Assembly: GCA_032622095.1 (NCBI GenBank)
Contig: CP136061.1
Coordinates: 252,041,582 to 252,105,581 of the forward strand
DNA: 64,000 nucleotides
Direction: 5' to 3'
Source of the DNA: Siphonodentalium dalli
Taxonomy: Eukaryota > Mollusca > Scaphopoda > Gadilida > Siphonodentaliidae
Positions 1 to 12,399 of this stretch are shown in pieces. Both the position numbers and the translations under genes were made by a program. The notes under the pieces are model-generated. The model saw only the letters and a program-made list of their open reading frames with translations, did not search any database and was not told where the DNA came from. Each line of letters begins with the position of its first letter. Positions within the stretch are counted from its first letter, which is position 1.

Positions 1-1334
1 CCCGTTTCCGTTCAAAAACAAGGAAGATTTTGGCAAAATCCATATTGCGTTCCTGAAAATGAACTTGTCATGTCTCGTGTGCTACCGGGACAACCAGAAT
101 AGAACATTTAGTTTATTAAGTAGCATATGAGTCACAATTGATTATGTATACATATACACCACGTATATACACATATGTATATAATAATGTTTAGCAAATT
201 TGGTTGCCAATTTGTAAGCCATCTTGAGTAATTTTGTCTAAAACAACTCAGTGTGACACATGTAACACAGATCAAAACAATAAACATCTTGATACCAAAC
301 ATAGTTCCATTTTACTTCTAAAAAATGGCTCAAACATGAAAAGCGACTTTTTACCGATTTTGATATCAGGTTTGTGACAGAAAATTTCGAATAATTCTGG
401 TAATTTCAGTGGTTAAAATAGTAACAAATACCCAAGGCGCATCACAAATGTTAGTAGTCAAGCTACATAAGACAGAATAGTCAATTATGTGCATCACCAC
501 AACTTGTAAGCGGTTGCATGACACGCTGGGATAATAATTACCATTTTAAATATTTTGGCCGACCATTTTGACAGCCATTTTGAGCCAAAGTGACAATTTT
601 GGTACCATTGAGTTCGAATATCAATAAGATATAGAATGCATCACTTACATTGCACAGTTCTTCCCACTGCTCGATGAAATATGGGAATCTTTTGTGAAAT
701 GTTATACCGTGTTTTGTAAAATCAATTTTTTGAGTGATCGGAAGGGGTGTGGACTCCATGAACAGCATATTTCATTGCTCCAATGGTCAGTTAACATGCT
801 AAAAAGAAAATAAAGTCACAATTCTCAAACAATTCCAAACCACAGAAACTTATCTTAAAGATATTAGTAAAAAAAAACGTTAAAAATCCACTTCCGGTTG
901 CCATTTTGGCGGCCATCTTGGACGGGGAGTTCCAATTTTGGCACATACAGTTGGCGTTATGTCTTAGCTTCACAAAAATGTATACATGTGTATACATATG
1001 ACAAGATGTTCTCACTATAATAGCATCAAGCTGACTTATAGGAAAATGGCAGCCATCTTGGACGCCATCTTGAATTACAAAAAATGACCAAAGCGGATTT
1101 TAGCGGATTTTGGATATGTTATAGAGAATATATTCCTCTTCAAAATGCTATACAAACCAACTTAGTCCAAATTTTTTCTAGGTCAAACCTTTTATCGACC
1201 AGACTACCAGGCCACATGGCAGCTGCTCCGTATTCCAGTATAACATATATATTTTTAGTCCATCTTCCAAATGGTATATAACATGAAATATGTTTTATAT
1301 TGTGATCTGGGGATTCGAAAATTAAAATGTGCCT
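1..1334. other. No gene seen; degenerate 'gccattttg' repeat region
   Basis: No ORF here resembles a known protein. From about 530 to 1080 the sequence holds several diverged copies of a motif reading gccatttt(g) or gccatcttggac, sometimes two close together. The same motif recurs near 25590 and between 45540 and 46020. This looks like an old dispersed repeat. Its ends could not be fixed. Confidence 0.4.
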
Positions 1335-1362
1335 TTAAAATCTACTGGTGTATGATTACAAT

Positions 1363-1510
1363 GAATGACTTGCAGTTCAATTGGGGTTATTGATTTTGAT
1401 CGGCAGAGTAATTAAACAAAGTCCGTATGACTCCCTTCGGGATTCACACGTTTTATTTATTTACTCCGTCGGTCAAAATCCAATGACCTCAATCAATCTG
1501 AAAGTCATTT
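1363..1510. repeat. Palindromic (foldback) MITE, copy 1
   Basis: The two halves are inverted copies. The left arm runs from aatgacttgcag through a gatcggcagagtaa block, and the right arm runs from ttactccgtcggtcaaaat to ctgaaagtcatt, with a centre near 1425 (cttcgggattcacac). A second copy lies at about 57375-57520. The left flank (cctttaaaatctactgg) is also shared with 55600, where a large foldback element interrupts the same context. Confidence 0.75.
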
Positions 1511-1515
1511 CTTAA

Positions 1516-1908
1516 CCCTTTACCCAACAGAAGGGCCCTGTGCCAATGCATTCTCTTATATATGCGAGTCGACCATAGGTCGCCTCGCATATATAAGAGA
1601 ATGCATTGGCTTAACACATTAAAAATTATAAAATTGTTAAAGAATATAAGAAAAAATGGTAAAAAGTGTTAAAAAAAGATTTTTTTTTAGGCCAATGCAT
1701 TCTCTTATATATGCGAGGCGACCTATGGTCGACTCGCATATATAAGAGAATGCATTGGCATAGGGCATAACTGTAACTATCACAATGTGGTCAAGGAGCC
1801 GGTTCTAATGATATCCATATTTGTATGGTTCTATTGAGACAGACCGAAGATATTTTAGGCTGTTGAAGCTTTATTTGGCCGGTTTTGGCCGGTTTGTTGG
1901 GTAAAGGG
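1516..1908. mobile_element. TTAA-type (piggyBac-like) MITE P1
   Basis: This 393-bp element is bounded by TTAA on both sides (1512-1515, 1909-1912). It has terminal inverted repeats CCCTTTACCCAACA at the left and the reverse complement at the right. TTAA target duplication with CCC-starting ends is the piggyBac pattern. Inside are two roughly 70-bp perfect-looking hairpins (ccaatgcattctcttata...), about 90 bp apart. There is no coding capacity. Full-length copy P2 lies at 23092-23483 and deleted, inverted copy P3 at 62394-62663. Confidence 0.85.
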
Positions 1909-2103
1909 TTAAATAACGCATGTAAGTCGAGATTTCGTGTATCTATAAACCTATATCTTATCCCCCCCCCCCTTACAAATAACTTATGAGACATAATTGA
2001 TCATAATTCGTGGGCTCAACTGATTAACTATTCCATTTAAAAGAATGTAAGAAATTATTATGTAAACTACATTATCATTGGCTGTGTCACCGCGTCCCTT
2101 ATA

Positions 2104-2555
2104 GGTTACACACAACTAATTATTTTCCATAGGCGACAGTGTTAACTAAAAGTCCCGCCGGCCATGGGTTTGACCTATTTGAACTTCAAGTGGTCAATTT
2201 TCCCTTAGAACGTCATCCTCTGCACCAGCATGTGACAACAAACGCGCCCTTTTCGGTATTTTTTTCAAACGATAATCTTGCATTTCCACAACTACCCCAT
2301 TTACTGCACAAAAATCAGCAGCATAAAAATACCACGACCCCTTCGGTAACTTCTGGACACCACCAGACTCTTCCTGGACATCTAAACATACACGATCGCC
2401 ATATTTACGTAGGTTATAATTTTCTGTTCCCGATTAGGGATATTTCCCTCAATGATAATCAACCAATCAGCAGCCAGAATTTTTTTTTATGCTGACTCGA
2501 GTTTCCCTACACAAATTCAAGAAGCGTAACTCTATATAATTAGTTGTTTGTAACC
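2104..2555. mobile_element. GGTTAC-family element A1
   Basis: This 452-bp element starts GGTTACACACAACTAATTA and ends TAATTAGTTGTTTGTAACC, giving imperfect inverted termini. TATA stands on both sides (2100-2103, 2556-2559). Near-identical copies A2 and A3 lie downstream in the same orientation. The inner 43 bp of the left end also match one end of the M elements at 48851 and 50191 in inverted orientation (taattatttcccataggc, cagtgttaac), so A and M are one family. The ORFs of 118-130 aa inside it have no recognisable domain and are not called as genes. Confidence 0.75.
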
Positions 2556-3443
2556 TATAATTGAAAAGAAAATTGAAGTTTGATCGTGTAAACCGCGCCA
2601 ATTTTACAAAAAAAGCTTTACCGTGACACAATAGATCTATAGGAGTCATTGGACATCATATTATCTCCCAGCGGTCATTTAACCCACATACCCCGTTTTA
2701 AAATTAACAATTTTTTTGGGGTAAGACATAACACCAGTTATAGAATCCTGATAAATCTGGAAGCGCAGTTTAGTAGAAAAGATACTAATGTCTCATGTTA
2801 AGCGTGTCATAGACATATATACTGCACAGTGTCGCATGTCCCATGTCCATCCACTCACTAATGGGGATATTATGACCACAAATGTGACCACACCCCAAAT
2901 TCAGGGTTTTTCATCATAATTTAATTTGTAAAAACCGACTCGCGTGCATAACGCACACGATAGAAAGTAATATGTATAAGTTTTGAAAACTAGTCACGTA
3001 TAGCTACCATACGTTTTAAGGAATTTATCTAATTTTGAACAATACAATGTTTAATCGGATTTGAAATAGACCCCCCCCCCCCCTCAAAATTTCACCATCC
3101 GATGATGGTTTGGTTCAATGATAGCGGATGTCCCTTTAAATTTCAGTACTTTTTAGGAGTTTGAGTCGAATTCCTATAAGAGAAACTTTCATCACCTCGA
3201 TCGTGTTATTTTGAACATTAAAGGTCCACCTATATGCACAAATTTGATGATTTTCAGAAAATTTCGCCTCCGGAAACAGTTTAAGTTCCGGCGACAGAGG
3301 GTTAATAAATGTCTCGCATAATCTGAAAATGGGTCTGCAGGGAGTGAAAATATAATAACTCAACAAAACGAGTCGGTCTTTGTTTATCAGTGTTCCTAAA
3401 TTCGCTGCCCTGAACGATATTTGAAAAATGTGATTTTTTTGCC
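2556..3443. repeat. Spacer unit B1 of the A/B array
   Basis: This unit of about 888 bp starts tataattgaaaagaaaattg and ends ttttttgcc. It contains a long C-run near 3070, acgcacacgatagaaag, and a segment around 3140-3300 whose minus-strand ORF is repeated in the other units. B1 is directly followed by B2 with no A element between them. No gene is recognised. Confidence 0.75.
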
Positions 3444-4336
3444 TATAATTGAAAAGAAAATTGAAGTTTGATCGTGTAAACCGCGCCAATTTTACAAAAA
3501 AAGCTTTACCGTGACACAATATAAATATAGGAGTCATTGAACATCCTATTATCTCCCAGCGGTCATTTAACCCACATACTCCGTTTAAAAATAAAAAAAA
3601 AATTTGGGGTAAGACATAACACCAGTTATAGAATCCTGATAACTCTGGAAGCGCAGTTTAGTAGAAAAGATACTAATGTCTCATGTTAAGCTTGTCATAG
3701 ACATATATACTGCACAGTGTCGCATGTCGCATGTCCATCCACTCACTAATGGGGATATTATGACCACAAATGTGACCACACCCCAAATTCAGGGTTTTTC
3801 ATCATAATTTAATTTGTAAAAACCGACTCGCGTGCATAACGCACACGATAGAAAGTAATATGTATAAGTTTTGAAAACTAGTCACGTATAGCTACCATAC
3901 GTTTAAGGAATTTATCTAATTTTGAACAATACAATGTTTAATCGGGGATTTGAAATAGACCCCCCCCCCCCCTCAAAATTTCACCATCCGATGATGGTTT
4001 GGTTCAATGATAGCGGATGTCCCTTTAAATTTCAGTACTTTTTAGGAGTTTGAGTCGAATTCCTATAAGAGAAACTTTCATCACCTCGATCGTGTTATTT
4101 TGAACATTAAAGGTCCACCTATATGCACAAATTTGATGATTTTCAGAAAATTTCGCCTCCGTAAAAAGTTTAAGTTCCGGCGACAGAGGGTTAATAAATG
4201 TCTCGCATAATCTTAAAATGGGTCTGTAGGGAGTGAAAATATAATAACTCAACAAAACGAGTCAGTCTTTGTTTATCAGTGTTCCTAAATTCGCTGCCCT
4301 GAACGATATTTGAAAAATGTGATTTTTTTGCCTACA
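3444..4336. repeat. Spacer unit B2 of the A/B array
   Basis: This is a second copy of the 0.89-kb B unit, differing from B1 by scattered substitutions and small indels (for example C-run length near 3961). The B1/B2 junction reads gcctataattgaaaag. That is exactly what a site without an A insertion should look like, with a single TATA. Confidence 0.75.
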
Positions 4337-4790
4337 GGTTACACACAACTAATTATTTTCCATAGGCGACAGTGTTAACTAAAAGTCCCGCCGGCCATGG
4401 GTTTGACCTATTTGAACTTCAAGTGGTCAATTTTCCCTTAGAACGTCATCCTCTGCACCAGTATGTGACAACAAACGCGCCCTTTTCGGTATTTTTTTCA
4501 AACGATAATCTTACATTTCCACAACTACCCCATTTACTGCACAAAAATCAGCAGCATAAAAATACCACGACCCCTTCCGTAACTTCTGGACACCACCAGA
4601 CTCTTCCTGGACATCTAAACATACACGATCGCCATATTTACGTAGGTTATCATTTTCTGTTCCCGATTAGGGATATTTCCCTCAATGATAATCAACCAAT
4701 CAGCAGCCAGAATAATTTTTTTTATGCTGACTCGAGTTTCCCTACACAAATTCAAGAAGCGTAACTTTATATAATTAGTTGTTTGTAACC
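4337..4790. mobile_element. GGTTAC-family element A2
   Basis: This is a copy of A1 in the same orientation. It is flanked by TACA at the left (one change from TATA) and TATA at the right. It sits between B2 and B3. Confidence 0.75.
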
Positions 4791-5673
4791 TATAATTGAA
4801 AAGAAAATTGAAGTTTGATCGTGTAAACCGCGCCAATTTTACAGAAAAAGCTTTACCGTGACACAATAGAAATATAGGAGTCATTGGACATTCTATTATC
4901 TCCCAGCGGTCATTTAACCCACATACCCCGTTTTAAAATTAACAATTTTTTTGGGACATAACACCAGTTATAGAATCCTGATAACTCTGGAAGCGCAGTT
5001 TAGTAGAAAAGATATCAATGTCTCATGTTAAGCTTGTCATAGATATATATACTGCACAGTGTCGCATGTCCCATGTCCATCCACTCACTAATGGGGATAT
5101 TATGACCACAAATGTGACCACACCCCAAATTCAGGGTTTTTCATCATAATTTAATTTGTAAAAACCGACTCGCGTGCATAACGCACACGATAGAAAGTAA
5201 TATGTATAAGTTTTGAAAACTAGTCACGTATAACTACCATACGTTTAAGGAATTTATCTAATTTTGAACAATACAATGTTTAATCGGATTTGAAATAGAC
5301 CCCCCCCCCTCAAAATTTCACCATCCGATGATGGTTTGGTTCAATGATAGCGGATGTCCCTTTAAATTTCAGTACTTTTTAGGAGTTTGATTCGAATTCC
5401 TATAAGAGAAACTTTCATCACCTCGATCGTGTTATTTTGAACATTAAAGGTCCACCTATATGCACACATTTGATGATTTTCAGAAAATTTCGCCTCCGTA
5501 AAAAGTTTAAGTTCCGGCGACAGAGGGTTAATAAATGTCTCGCATAATCTGAAAATGGGTCTGTAGGGAGTGAAAATATAATAACTCAACAAAACGAGTC
5601 AGTCTTTGTTTATCAGTGTTCCTAAATTCGCTGCCCTGAACGATATTTGAAAAATGTGATTTTTTTGCCTATA
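4791..5673. repeat. Spacer unit B3 of the A/B array
   Basis: This is the third B unit. A2+B3 (4337-5673) forms the full array period of about 1337 bp. It differs from the other B units by a shorter C-run and a small deletion near 4954. Confidence 0.75.
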
Positions 5674-6121
5674 GGTTACACACAACTAATTATTTTCCAT
5701 AGGCGACAGTGTTAACTAAAAGTCCCGCCGGCCATGGGTTTGACCTATTTGAACTTCAAGTGGTCAATTTTCCATTAGAACGTCATCCTCTGCACCAGTA
5801 TGTGACAACAAACGCGCCCTTTTCGGTATTTTTTTCAAACGATAATCTTACATTTCCACAACTACCCCATTTACTGCACAAAAATCAGCAGCATAAAAAT
5901 ACCACGACCCCTTCCGTAACTTCTGGACACCACCAGACTCTTCCTGGACATCTAAACATACACGATCGCCATATTTACGTAGGTTATAATTTTCTGTTCC
6001 CGATTAGGGATATTTCCCTCAATGATAATCAACCAATCAGCAGCCAGAATTTTTTTGTATGCTGACTCGAGTTTACACAAATTCAAGAAGCGTAACTCTA
6101 TATAATTAGTTGTTTGTAACC
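5674..6121. mobile_element. GGTTAC-family element A3, right end of the array
   Basis: This third A copy ends ...GTTTGTAACC followed by TATA. The sequence to its right (acttatatagcattg) is not B. The whole A-B-B-A-B-A block is therefore bounded by outer A ends and TATA at 2100-2103 and 6122-6125. Confidence 0.75.
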
Positions 6122-6125
6122 TATA

Positions 6126-7600
6126 ACTTATATAGCATTGACCTTAAATCCACATTTACTGTTGACATTGCACGAATATTCATAGTAAATGACACGTCTA
6201 TCCAAACCATACGTGAACATGTCGAGTCAGATAAAGCGACTGGTGTTGAGTTACCGAGAGAGAATGCAGTCACGGTGCGTTAACTGTGCATCACATGCTG
6301 CAACATGCAAATAGTGCAGGAGAATGCACTGTGAATCACATGCTGCAATATGCACGTACTCTAATCCTTGCTTTGATTAAGTTTGTGTGTATTCTTTAAG
6401 CAGGTCAGATATATATTTATTTATTTATTTATGTATTGCCTCCTGTATGGAGAGGTAGTACAAACAATAGAAAGGAAGAATATACACGTGCAAACATAAA
6501 TAATACATATTTGCACGAGAGTGATACATGCACAATCACAAGTTTGATACTGTCCGGTTTTTTTTATAACTGATCATCTGGTGCATACAGGAACGTGACG
6601 ACATGGGGTTGAGTGTCTCCCCCCCCCCCCCCAACAATAATTGTAGTTTGATTTTACAACATTTTATTAGGGGAATTTGTTGTTTTAGACCAACATTAGC
6701 ATATTTACCTACTTTTGGTAAAAACAAATTTGACTGAAATTGCCATCAGTTGGAAATTTTGCAACCTTAGGGGTGTGTCAGGTTGGAAATTTCCAACACT
6801 TGGTAAGCTTGTTTACTGGTCGCTCCCCCATGGCCAGTCAAAAACTGCTAGTTAATTTAAGAAAACATTATTTTCTTACATTTGGTCAAAATTGTGGACT
6901 GAAATGATCATTAGTTGGACATTTTCCAACCTAAGTGGAGGGTGTCAGGTTTGAAATTTCCAACACTACGAAAGCTTGAGGCCAGTCTAGATAGATCGTG
7001 GTCGGCCCGGTGTGTCCTTGTCTCTCGCCCGTGACCCTGCGAATTTGTCTGGAGCTAGACCACTAGACTTTAGGATTTATGCAATTTTTCAGGTTCAGAT
7101 CTCTAAATGTTCTCATACCGGGTATATAACCATGGTTCTGTTTCTCCATCTGGCTATAGTGACCACAAGAATAGGCTATCGGGTCTGTAAGGGGGCAGTT
7201 GGTGCGCGAGGGGCGTGCAAATGAATTCGGCAAACTTGTGTTTGGTCGGATTCAAGTGGGGTGCAATTGGAATTCCTAAGGTGGGCACCCCCTCCCCCAC
7301 GGAGACCCTCTAGCCACGACCATGGGTACATATTCGATATATTAAATATCACTTTACCCGAGACAGATGTTGGAAATATGTGATACTTTATTCCCAACTG
7401 AAATCTGACTTTGAGCGCACGTTCAGGGTTTTAGTTGTAGTTATAAAAGTAAGTAGTTATAACTGATGCAGATGTTTTCCATTTTGTTGAGAAATCCATA
7501 CACAACACAAAACAGAACTTTACTTTCTTCTCATCTTTTTGGCGTGCGTGAAGTTAGCTAGACGTTCGGTTCGACGATCGGTATTAATTTGATATTCGAG
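6126..7600. other. No gene seen; short direct repeats
   Basis: No supported coding region. A degenerate direct repeat pairs about 6690-6805 with 6880-6980 (cattagttgga, ggtgtcagg, aatttccaacac, aaagcttg). Near 6375-6400 the phrase tgtgtgtattctttaagcaggt recurs near 31880 and 54665, marking another dispersed repeat. A 14-base C-run lies near 6618. Confidence 0.4.
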
Positions 7601-7733
7601 TTTAAGGTACTCAATCAGATTCGATCGTCCCCATATAATCAGATTCCAACAACAACAACATTTTTAGAAATGCCGCTTCAGTTATCAGAATCGATTATTT
7701 GCCCAAAAATAATGCTAACCACTGTCAGCTATA

Positions 7734-8215
7734 CTGCAAGAAATAGAGGATGAAAGCCACTTTCTTTTGCGCTGCCCGCTGTACACACATTTAAGGTCCC
7801 GGCTCCTGGGTTCTATTCCCGTTGATATTACTATTACTAATGAAAATAACAACGCATTGACTGAATTAATTTCATATCCACGTCAGTTAGCAAAATTCAT
7901 TTTTGATGCCTTTATGAAAAGAAAAAATTGTCTCTATAAATAACTATTGGAATGGTAAACTCCATATTATATATAATTGTTAAAGATCACTCTCATGAAA
8001 TATATTACTTTTCCGACATATAGATACGGATGAACAATAATCCCAAGAATTTTCAATGCAATGCCTCTGAACATTACATCACACGCATGCAATTACATAC
8101 TATAAGCGTGACTTATAGGCCCCATGTGGCCGGGTGCAATATCATTATTTGTTTATGTAATATATTTATGTATTGTAGATGCACATGTCACGTTAATAAA
8201 AGATTATCTCTCTCT
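7734..8215 (+). mobile_element. 5'-truncated non-LTR retrotransposon (LINE) tail
   Basis: Frame 7734-7943 reads LQEIEDESHFLLRCPLY and continues for about 50 residues to a TAA at 7941. The acidic stretch followed by HFLLxCPLY is typical of the C-terminal end of LINE ORF2 proteins, where the H and C belong to a CCHC knuckle whose first half is missing. A 3' UTR of about 270 bp with AATAAA-like sequence ends in TCTCTC repeats. CTATA flanks both sides (7729-7733, 8216-8220), consistent with insertion into the first satellite unit. The fragment is dead on arrival, encoding only the last 69 residues. Class assignment beyond LINE is not made. Confidence 0.75.
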
Positions 8216-11212
8216 CTATAGTATAAAATAATGCTAACCATTGTCAACTATAGTATAAAATTAATGCTAACCACTGTCGACTATAGTATAAAATAATGCT
8301 AACCACTGTCGACTATAGTATAAAATAATGCTAACCACTGTCGACTATAGTATAAAATAATGCTAACCACTGTCGACTATAGTATAAAATAATGCTAACC
8401 ACTGTCGACTATAGTATAAAATAATGCTAACCACTGTCGAATATATTATAAAATAATGCTAACCACTGTCGACTATAGTATAAAATAATGCTAACCACTG
8501 TCGACTATAGTATAAAATAATGCTAACCACTGTCGACTATAGTATAAAATAATGCTAACCACTGTCAACTATAGTATAAAATAATGCTAACCACTGTCAA
8601 CTATAGTATAAAATAATGCTAACCACTGTCAACTATAGTATAAAATAATGCTAACCACTGTCAACTATAGTATAAAATAATGTTAACCACTGTCAACAAT
8701 AGTATAAAATAATGCTAACCACTGTCAACTATAGTATAAAATAATGCTAACCACTGTCAACTATAGTATAAAATAATGCTAACCACTGTCAACAATAGTA
8801 TACAATAATGCTAACCACTGTCAACTATAGTATAAAATAATGCTAACCACTGTCAACTATAGTATAAAATAATGCTAACCACTGTCAGCTATAGTATAAA
8901 ATAATGCTAACCACTGTCGACTATAGTATAAAATAATGCTAACCACTGTCAGCTATAGTATAAAATAATGCTAACCACTGTCGACTATAGTATAAAATAA
9001 TGCTAACCACTGTCAACTATAGTATAAAATAATGCTAACCACTGTCAACTATAGTATAAAATAATGCTAACCACTGTCAACTCTAGTAGAAAATAATGCT
9101 AACAACTGTCAACTATCGTATAAAATAATGCTAACCAGTCAACTATAGTATAAAATAATGCTAACCACTGTCAACTATAGTATAAAATAATGCTAACCAC
9201 TGTCAACTATAGTATAAAATAATGCTAACCAGTCAACTATAGTATAAAATAATGCTAACCACTGTCAACTATAGTATAAAATAATGCTAACCAGTCAACT
9301 ATAGTATAAAATAATGCTAACCACTGTCAACTATAGTATAAAATAATGCTAACCACTGTCAACTATAGTATAAAATAATGCTAACCACTGTCAACTATAG
9401 TATAAAATAATGCTAACCACTGTCAACTCTAGTATAAAATAATGCTAACCACTGTCAACTATAGTATAAAATAATGATAACCAGTCAACTATAGTATAAA
9501 ATAATGATAACCAGTCAACTATAGTATAAAATAATGCTAACCACTGTCAACTATAGTATAAAATAATGCTAACCACTGTCAACTATAGTATAAAATAATG
9601 CTAACCACTGTCAACTATAGTATAAAATAATGCTAATCACTGTTAACTATAGTATAAAATAATGCTAACCACTGTCAACTATAGTATAAAATAATGCTAA
9701 CCACTGTCAACTCTAGTATAAAATAATGCTAACCACTGTCAGCTATAGTATAAAATAATGCTAACCACTGTCAACTATAGTATAAAATAACGCTAACACT
9801 GTCAACTATAGTATAAAATAATGCTAACCACTGTCGACTATAGTATAAAATAATGCTAACCACTGTCAACTATAGTATAAAATAATGCTAACCACTGTCA
9901 ACTATAGTATAAAATAATGCTAATCACTGTTAACTATAGTATAAAATAATGCTAACCACTGTCAACTATAGTATAAAATAATGCTAACCACTGTCAACTC
10001 TAGTATAAAATAATGTTAACCACTGTCAACTATAGTATAAAATAATGCTAACCACTGTCAGCTATAGTATAAAATAATGCTAACCACTGTCAACTATAGT
10101 ATAAAATAACGCTAACACTGTCAACTATAGTATAAAATAATGCTAACCACTGTCGACTATAGTATAAAATAATGCTAACCACTGTCAACTATAGTATAAA
10201 ATAATGCTAACCACTGTCAACTCTAGTATAAAATAATGCTAACCACTGTCAACTATAGTATAAAATAATGCTAACCACTGTCAACTATAGTATGAAATAA
10301 TGCTAACCAGTCAACTATAGTATAAAATAATGCTAACCACTGTCAACTATAGTATAAAATAATGCTAACCAGTCAACTATAGTATAAAATAATACTAACC
10401 ACTGTCAACTATAGTATAAAATAATGCTAACCACTGTCAACTATAGTATAAAATAATGCTAACCACTGTCAACTATAGTATAAAATAATGCTAACCACTG
10501 TCAACTCTAGTATAAAATAATGCTAACCACTGTCAACTATAGTATAAAATAATGATAACCAGTCAACTATAGTATAAAATAATTATAACCAGTCAACTAT
10601 AGTATAAAATAATGCTAACCAGTGTCAACTATAGTATAAAATAATGCTAACCACTGTCAACTATAGTATAAAATAATGCTAACCACTGTCAACTATAGTA
10701 TAAAATAATGGTAACCACTGTCAACTATAGTATAAAATAATGCTAACCACTGTCAACTCTAGTATAAAATAATGCTAACCACTGTCAACTATAGTATAAA
10801 ATAATGCTAACCAGTCAACTATAGTATAAAATAATGCTAACCACTGTCAACTATAGTATAAAATAATGCTAACCACTGTCAACTATAGTATAAAATAATG
10901 CTAACCACTGTCAACTATATTATAAAATAATGCTAACTGCTGTCAACTATAGTATAAAATAATGCTAACCACTGTCAACTATAGTATAAAATTAATGCTA
11001 ACCACTGTCAACTATAGTATAAATTAATGCTAACCGCTGTCAACTATAGTATAAAATAATGCTAACCACTTTCAACTATAGTATAAAATAATGCTAACCA
11101 CTGTCAACTATAGTATAAAATAACGCTAACCACTGTCAACTATAGAATAAAATAATGCTAACCACTGTCAACTATAGTATAAAATAATGCTAACCACTGT
11201 CAACTATAGTAT
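8216..11212. repeat. 32-bp satellite array (about 90 units)
   Basis: Head-to-tail units of 32 bp contain ctatagtataaaataatgct followed by aaccactgtcaa. Some units are 28 bp because ctgt is missing (aaccagtcaac). The left end favours gtcga and the middle and right favour gtcaa, with some gtcagc and ctcta variants. Higher-order blocks repeat, for example around 9640-9810 and 9920-10100. There are no unique spacers between units. Confidence 0.95.
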
Positions 11213-11520
11213 AACATTTCCTGAAACGTCTTATTTATCAAAATGTTGTTCGACGAAATTTGGAATTATTATTAACAGAAAGCCTCTTGATTTTAGAGTT
11301 ATCCATCTTCATCCGCAATTTGCTCCGAGACCGTGGGCTCATCGTCTGTTTACTGGGCCACTTATAATTATCGATGGTGAAATATAATATATTTTTTTAA
11401 ATGGATATCGAATAACTCGGAGCTTTGTTAGGTGGGTTCCTCGACTCGAATCAAATATATTTTACCCCCGAATCAAAATAAATAGTAATTGAGGGGCGCT
11501 AAATCGGATTATGCATCTTC

Positions 11521-12300
11521 AAGTTGGTTTCACGTTGGTCGCTTTTTAATAGAGAAAAAAATGGCACAAACTTGACATGAGAAGCCAAAAACAACTATAC
11601 GTATATTATATATAGTAGAACACACTTAACGTGTGACGGAAATTGGAAATATTTGATACTTTCTTCCGACTTTGTGCACAGTTAAGGGTCTGTTGTTGAG
11701 AAATTTCCACAAACAAAACTGAATCCTTGTTGGTGAGTTCTCTGTCAAGAACGCTTTGTTGAGAAATCCATATATTACAGCACAAAACATGATTTAATTC
11801 TCATGTTTTTGAAGCAAGTGATCAAATTTTGAAATGACACAACCAGATATCACACAGCAGTATTTGGCAATGACTGTATAGACTTGCTGGTGGGAATTCA
11901 TTGAGTAATCTCTTGATTAATCCTGATTGGGATTTTGACCAGGCTGGCCATGTTAAAATATAAGCTGGCTTGCGCTGGGTTTGCTGAGGGAATCTGAACT
12001 TGCACAATTACAGTCATAGTCAAATCAAGCTGTTTGCTTTCTGGTGAAGTTGAGCCACAACACATACCCTGGCTTTGGAACATTTCTTGTGGAGTTCTCC
12101 TGAATCATGTTGTCTGTACGTGCGCACCAAGTCAAGAGAGTGGTTGGTAAATATGTGCTATATATTTTTTAATCTGCTACCAGTATAGTGTTGGTAACTA
12201 CATATGATACATTGATAGTTGTTTTCTTTGAATTTTGTGACGTTTTTGATACTTTCCTACCAGTTTTAAAATTTGAAAAACATATTGGACTGGTTTGGTT
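11521..12300. other. No gene seen; dispersed repeat fragment
   Basis: Around 11630-11860 the phrases gtgcacagttaagggt, gagaaatccatat, acaaaacatgattta and ttgaaatgacacaac are shared with about 7380-7530, 37460-37660 and 55250-55470. This marks a diverged repeat family. No coding region is supported. Confidence 0.4.
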
Positions 12301-12399
12301 AAGCCTTAACCGCTAAATGACATTGTTGCAATTGATATTGTTCTGAAGCGATGGGGGTGTGCAAGAAAAACATCTAACTAATTTATATATTGAAACTTG

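Larger units (their letters stand above)
7615..11515. mobile_element. TTAA-type transposon copy expanded by an internal satellite
   Basis: The left part (7615-7733) and right part (11216-11515) align by eye with the compact, complete 434-bp element at 40712-41145. Shared stretches include ggtactcaatc, attccaacaacaac, tgcttcagttatc and tgcccaaaaataatgctaacc on the left, and cgacgaaatt, agcctct, tactgggccac and gggttcctcgactcgaat on the right. In the compact copy the middle holds one 32-bp unit. Here the middle is about 3 kb of that unit, plus a LINE fragment. The right terminal repeat is lost after aaatcggatt. Confidence 0.7.

Noticed and set aside
2139-2495. 118-130 aa ORFs repeated three times in the A elements
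   Set aside because: They are repeated only because the transposon is. No recognised domain, and the length varies by indels between copies.
8216-11212. CRISPR-like array
   Set aside because: Units are directly contiguous with no unique spacers, and the context is animal DNA with LINEs and MITEs.
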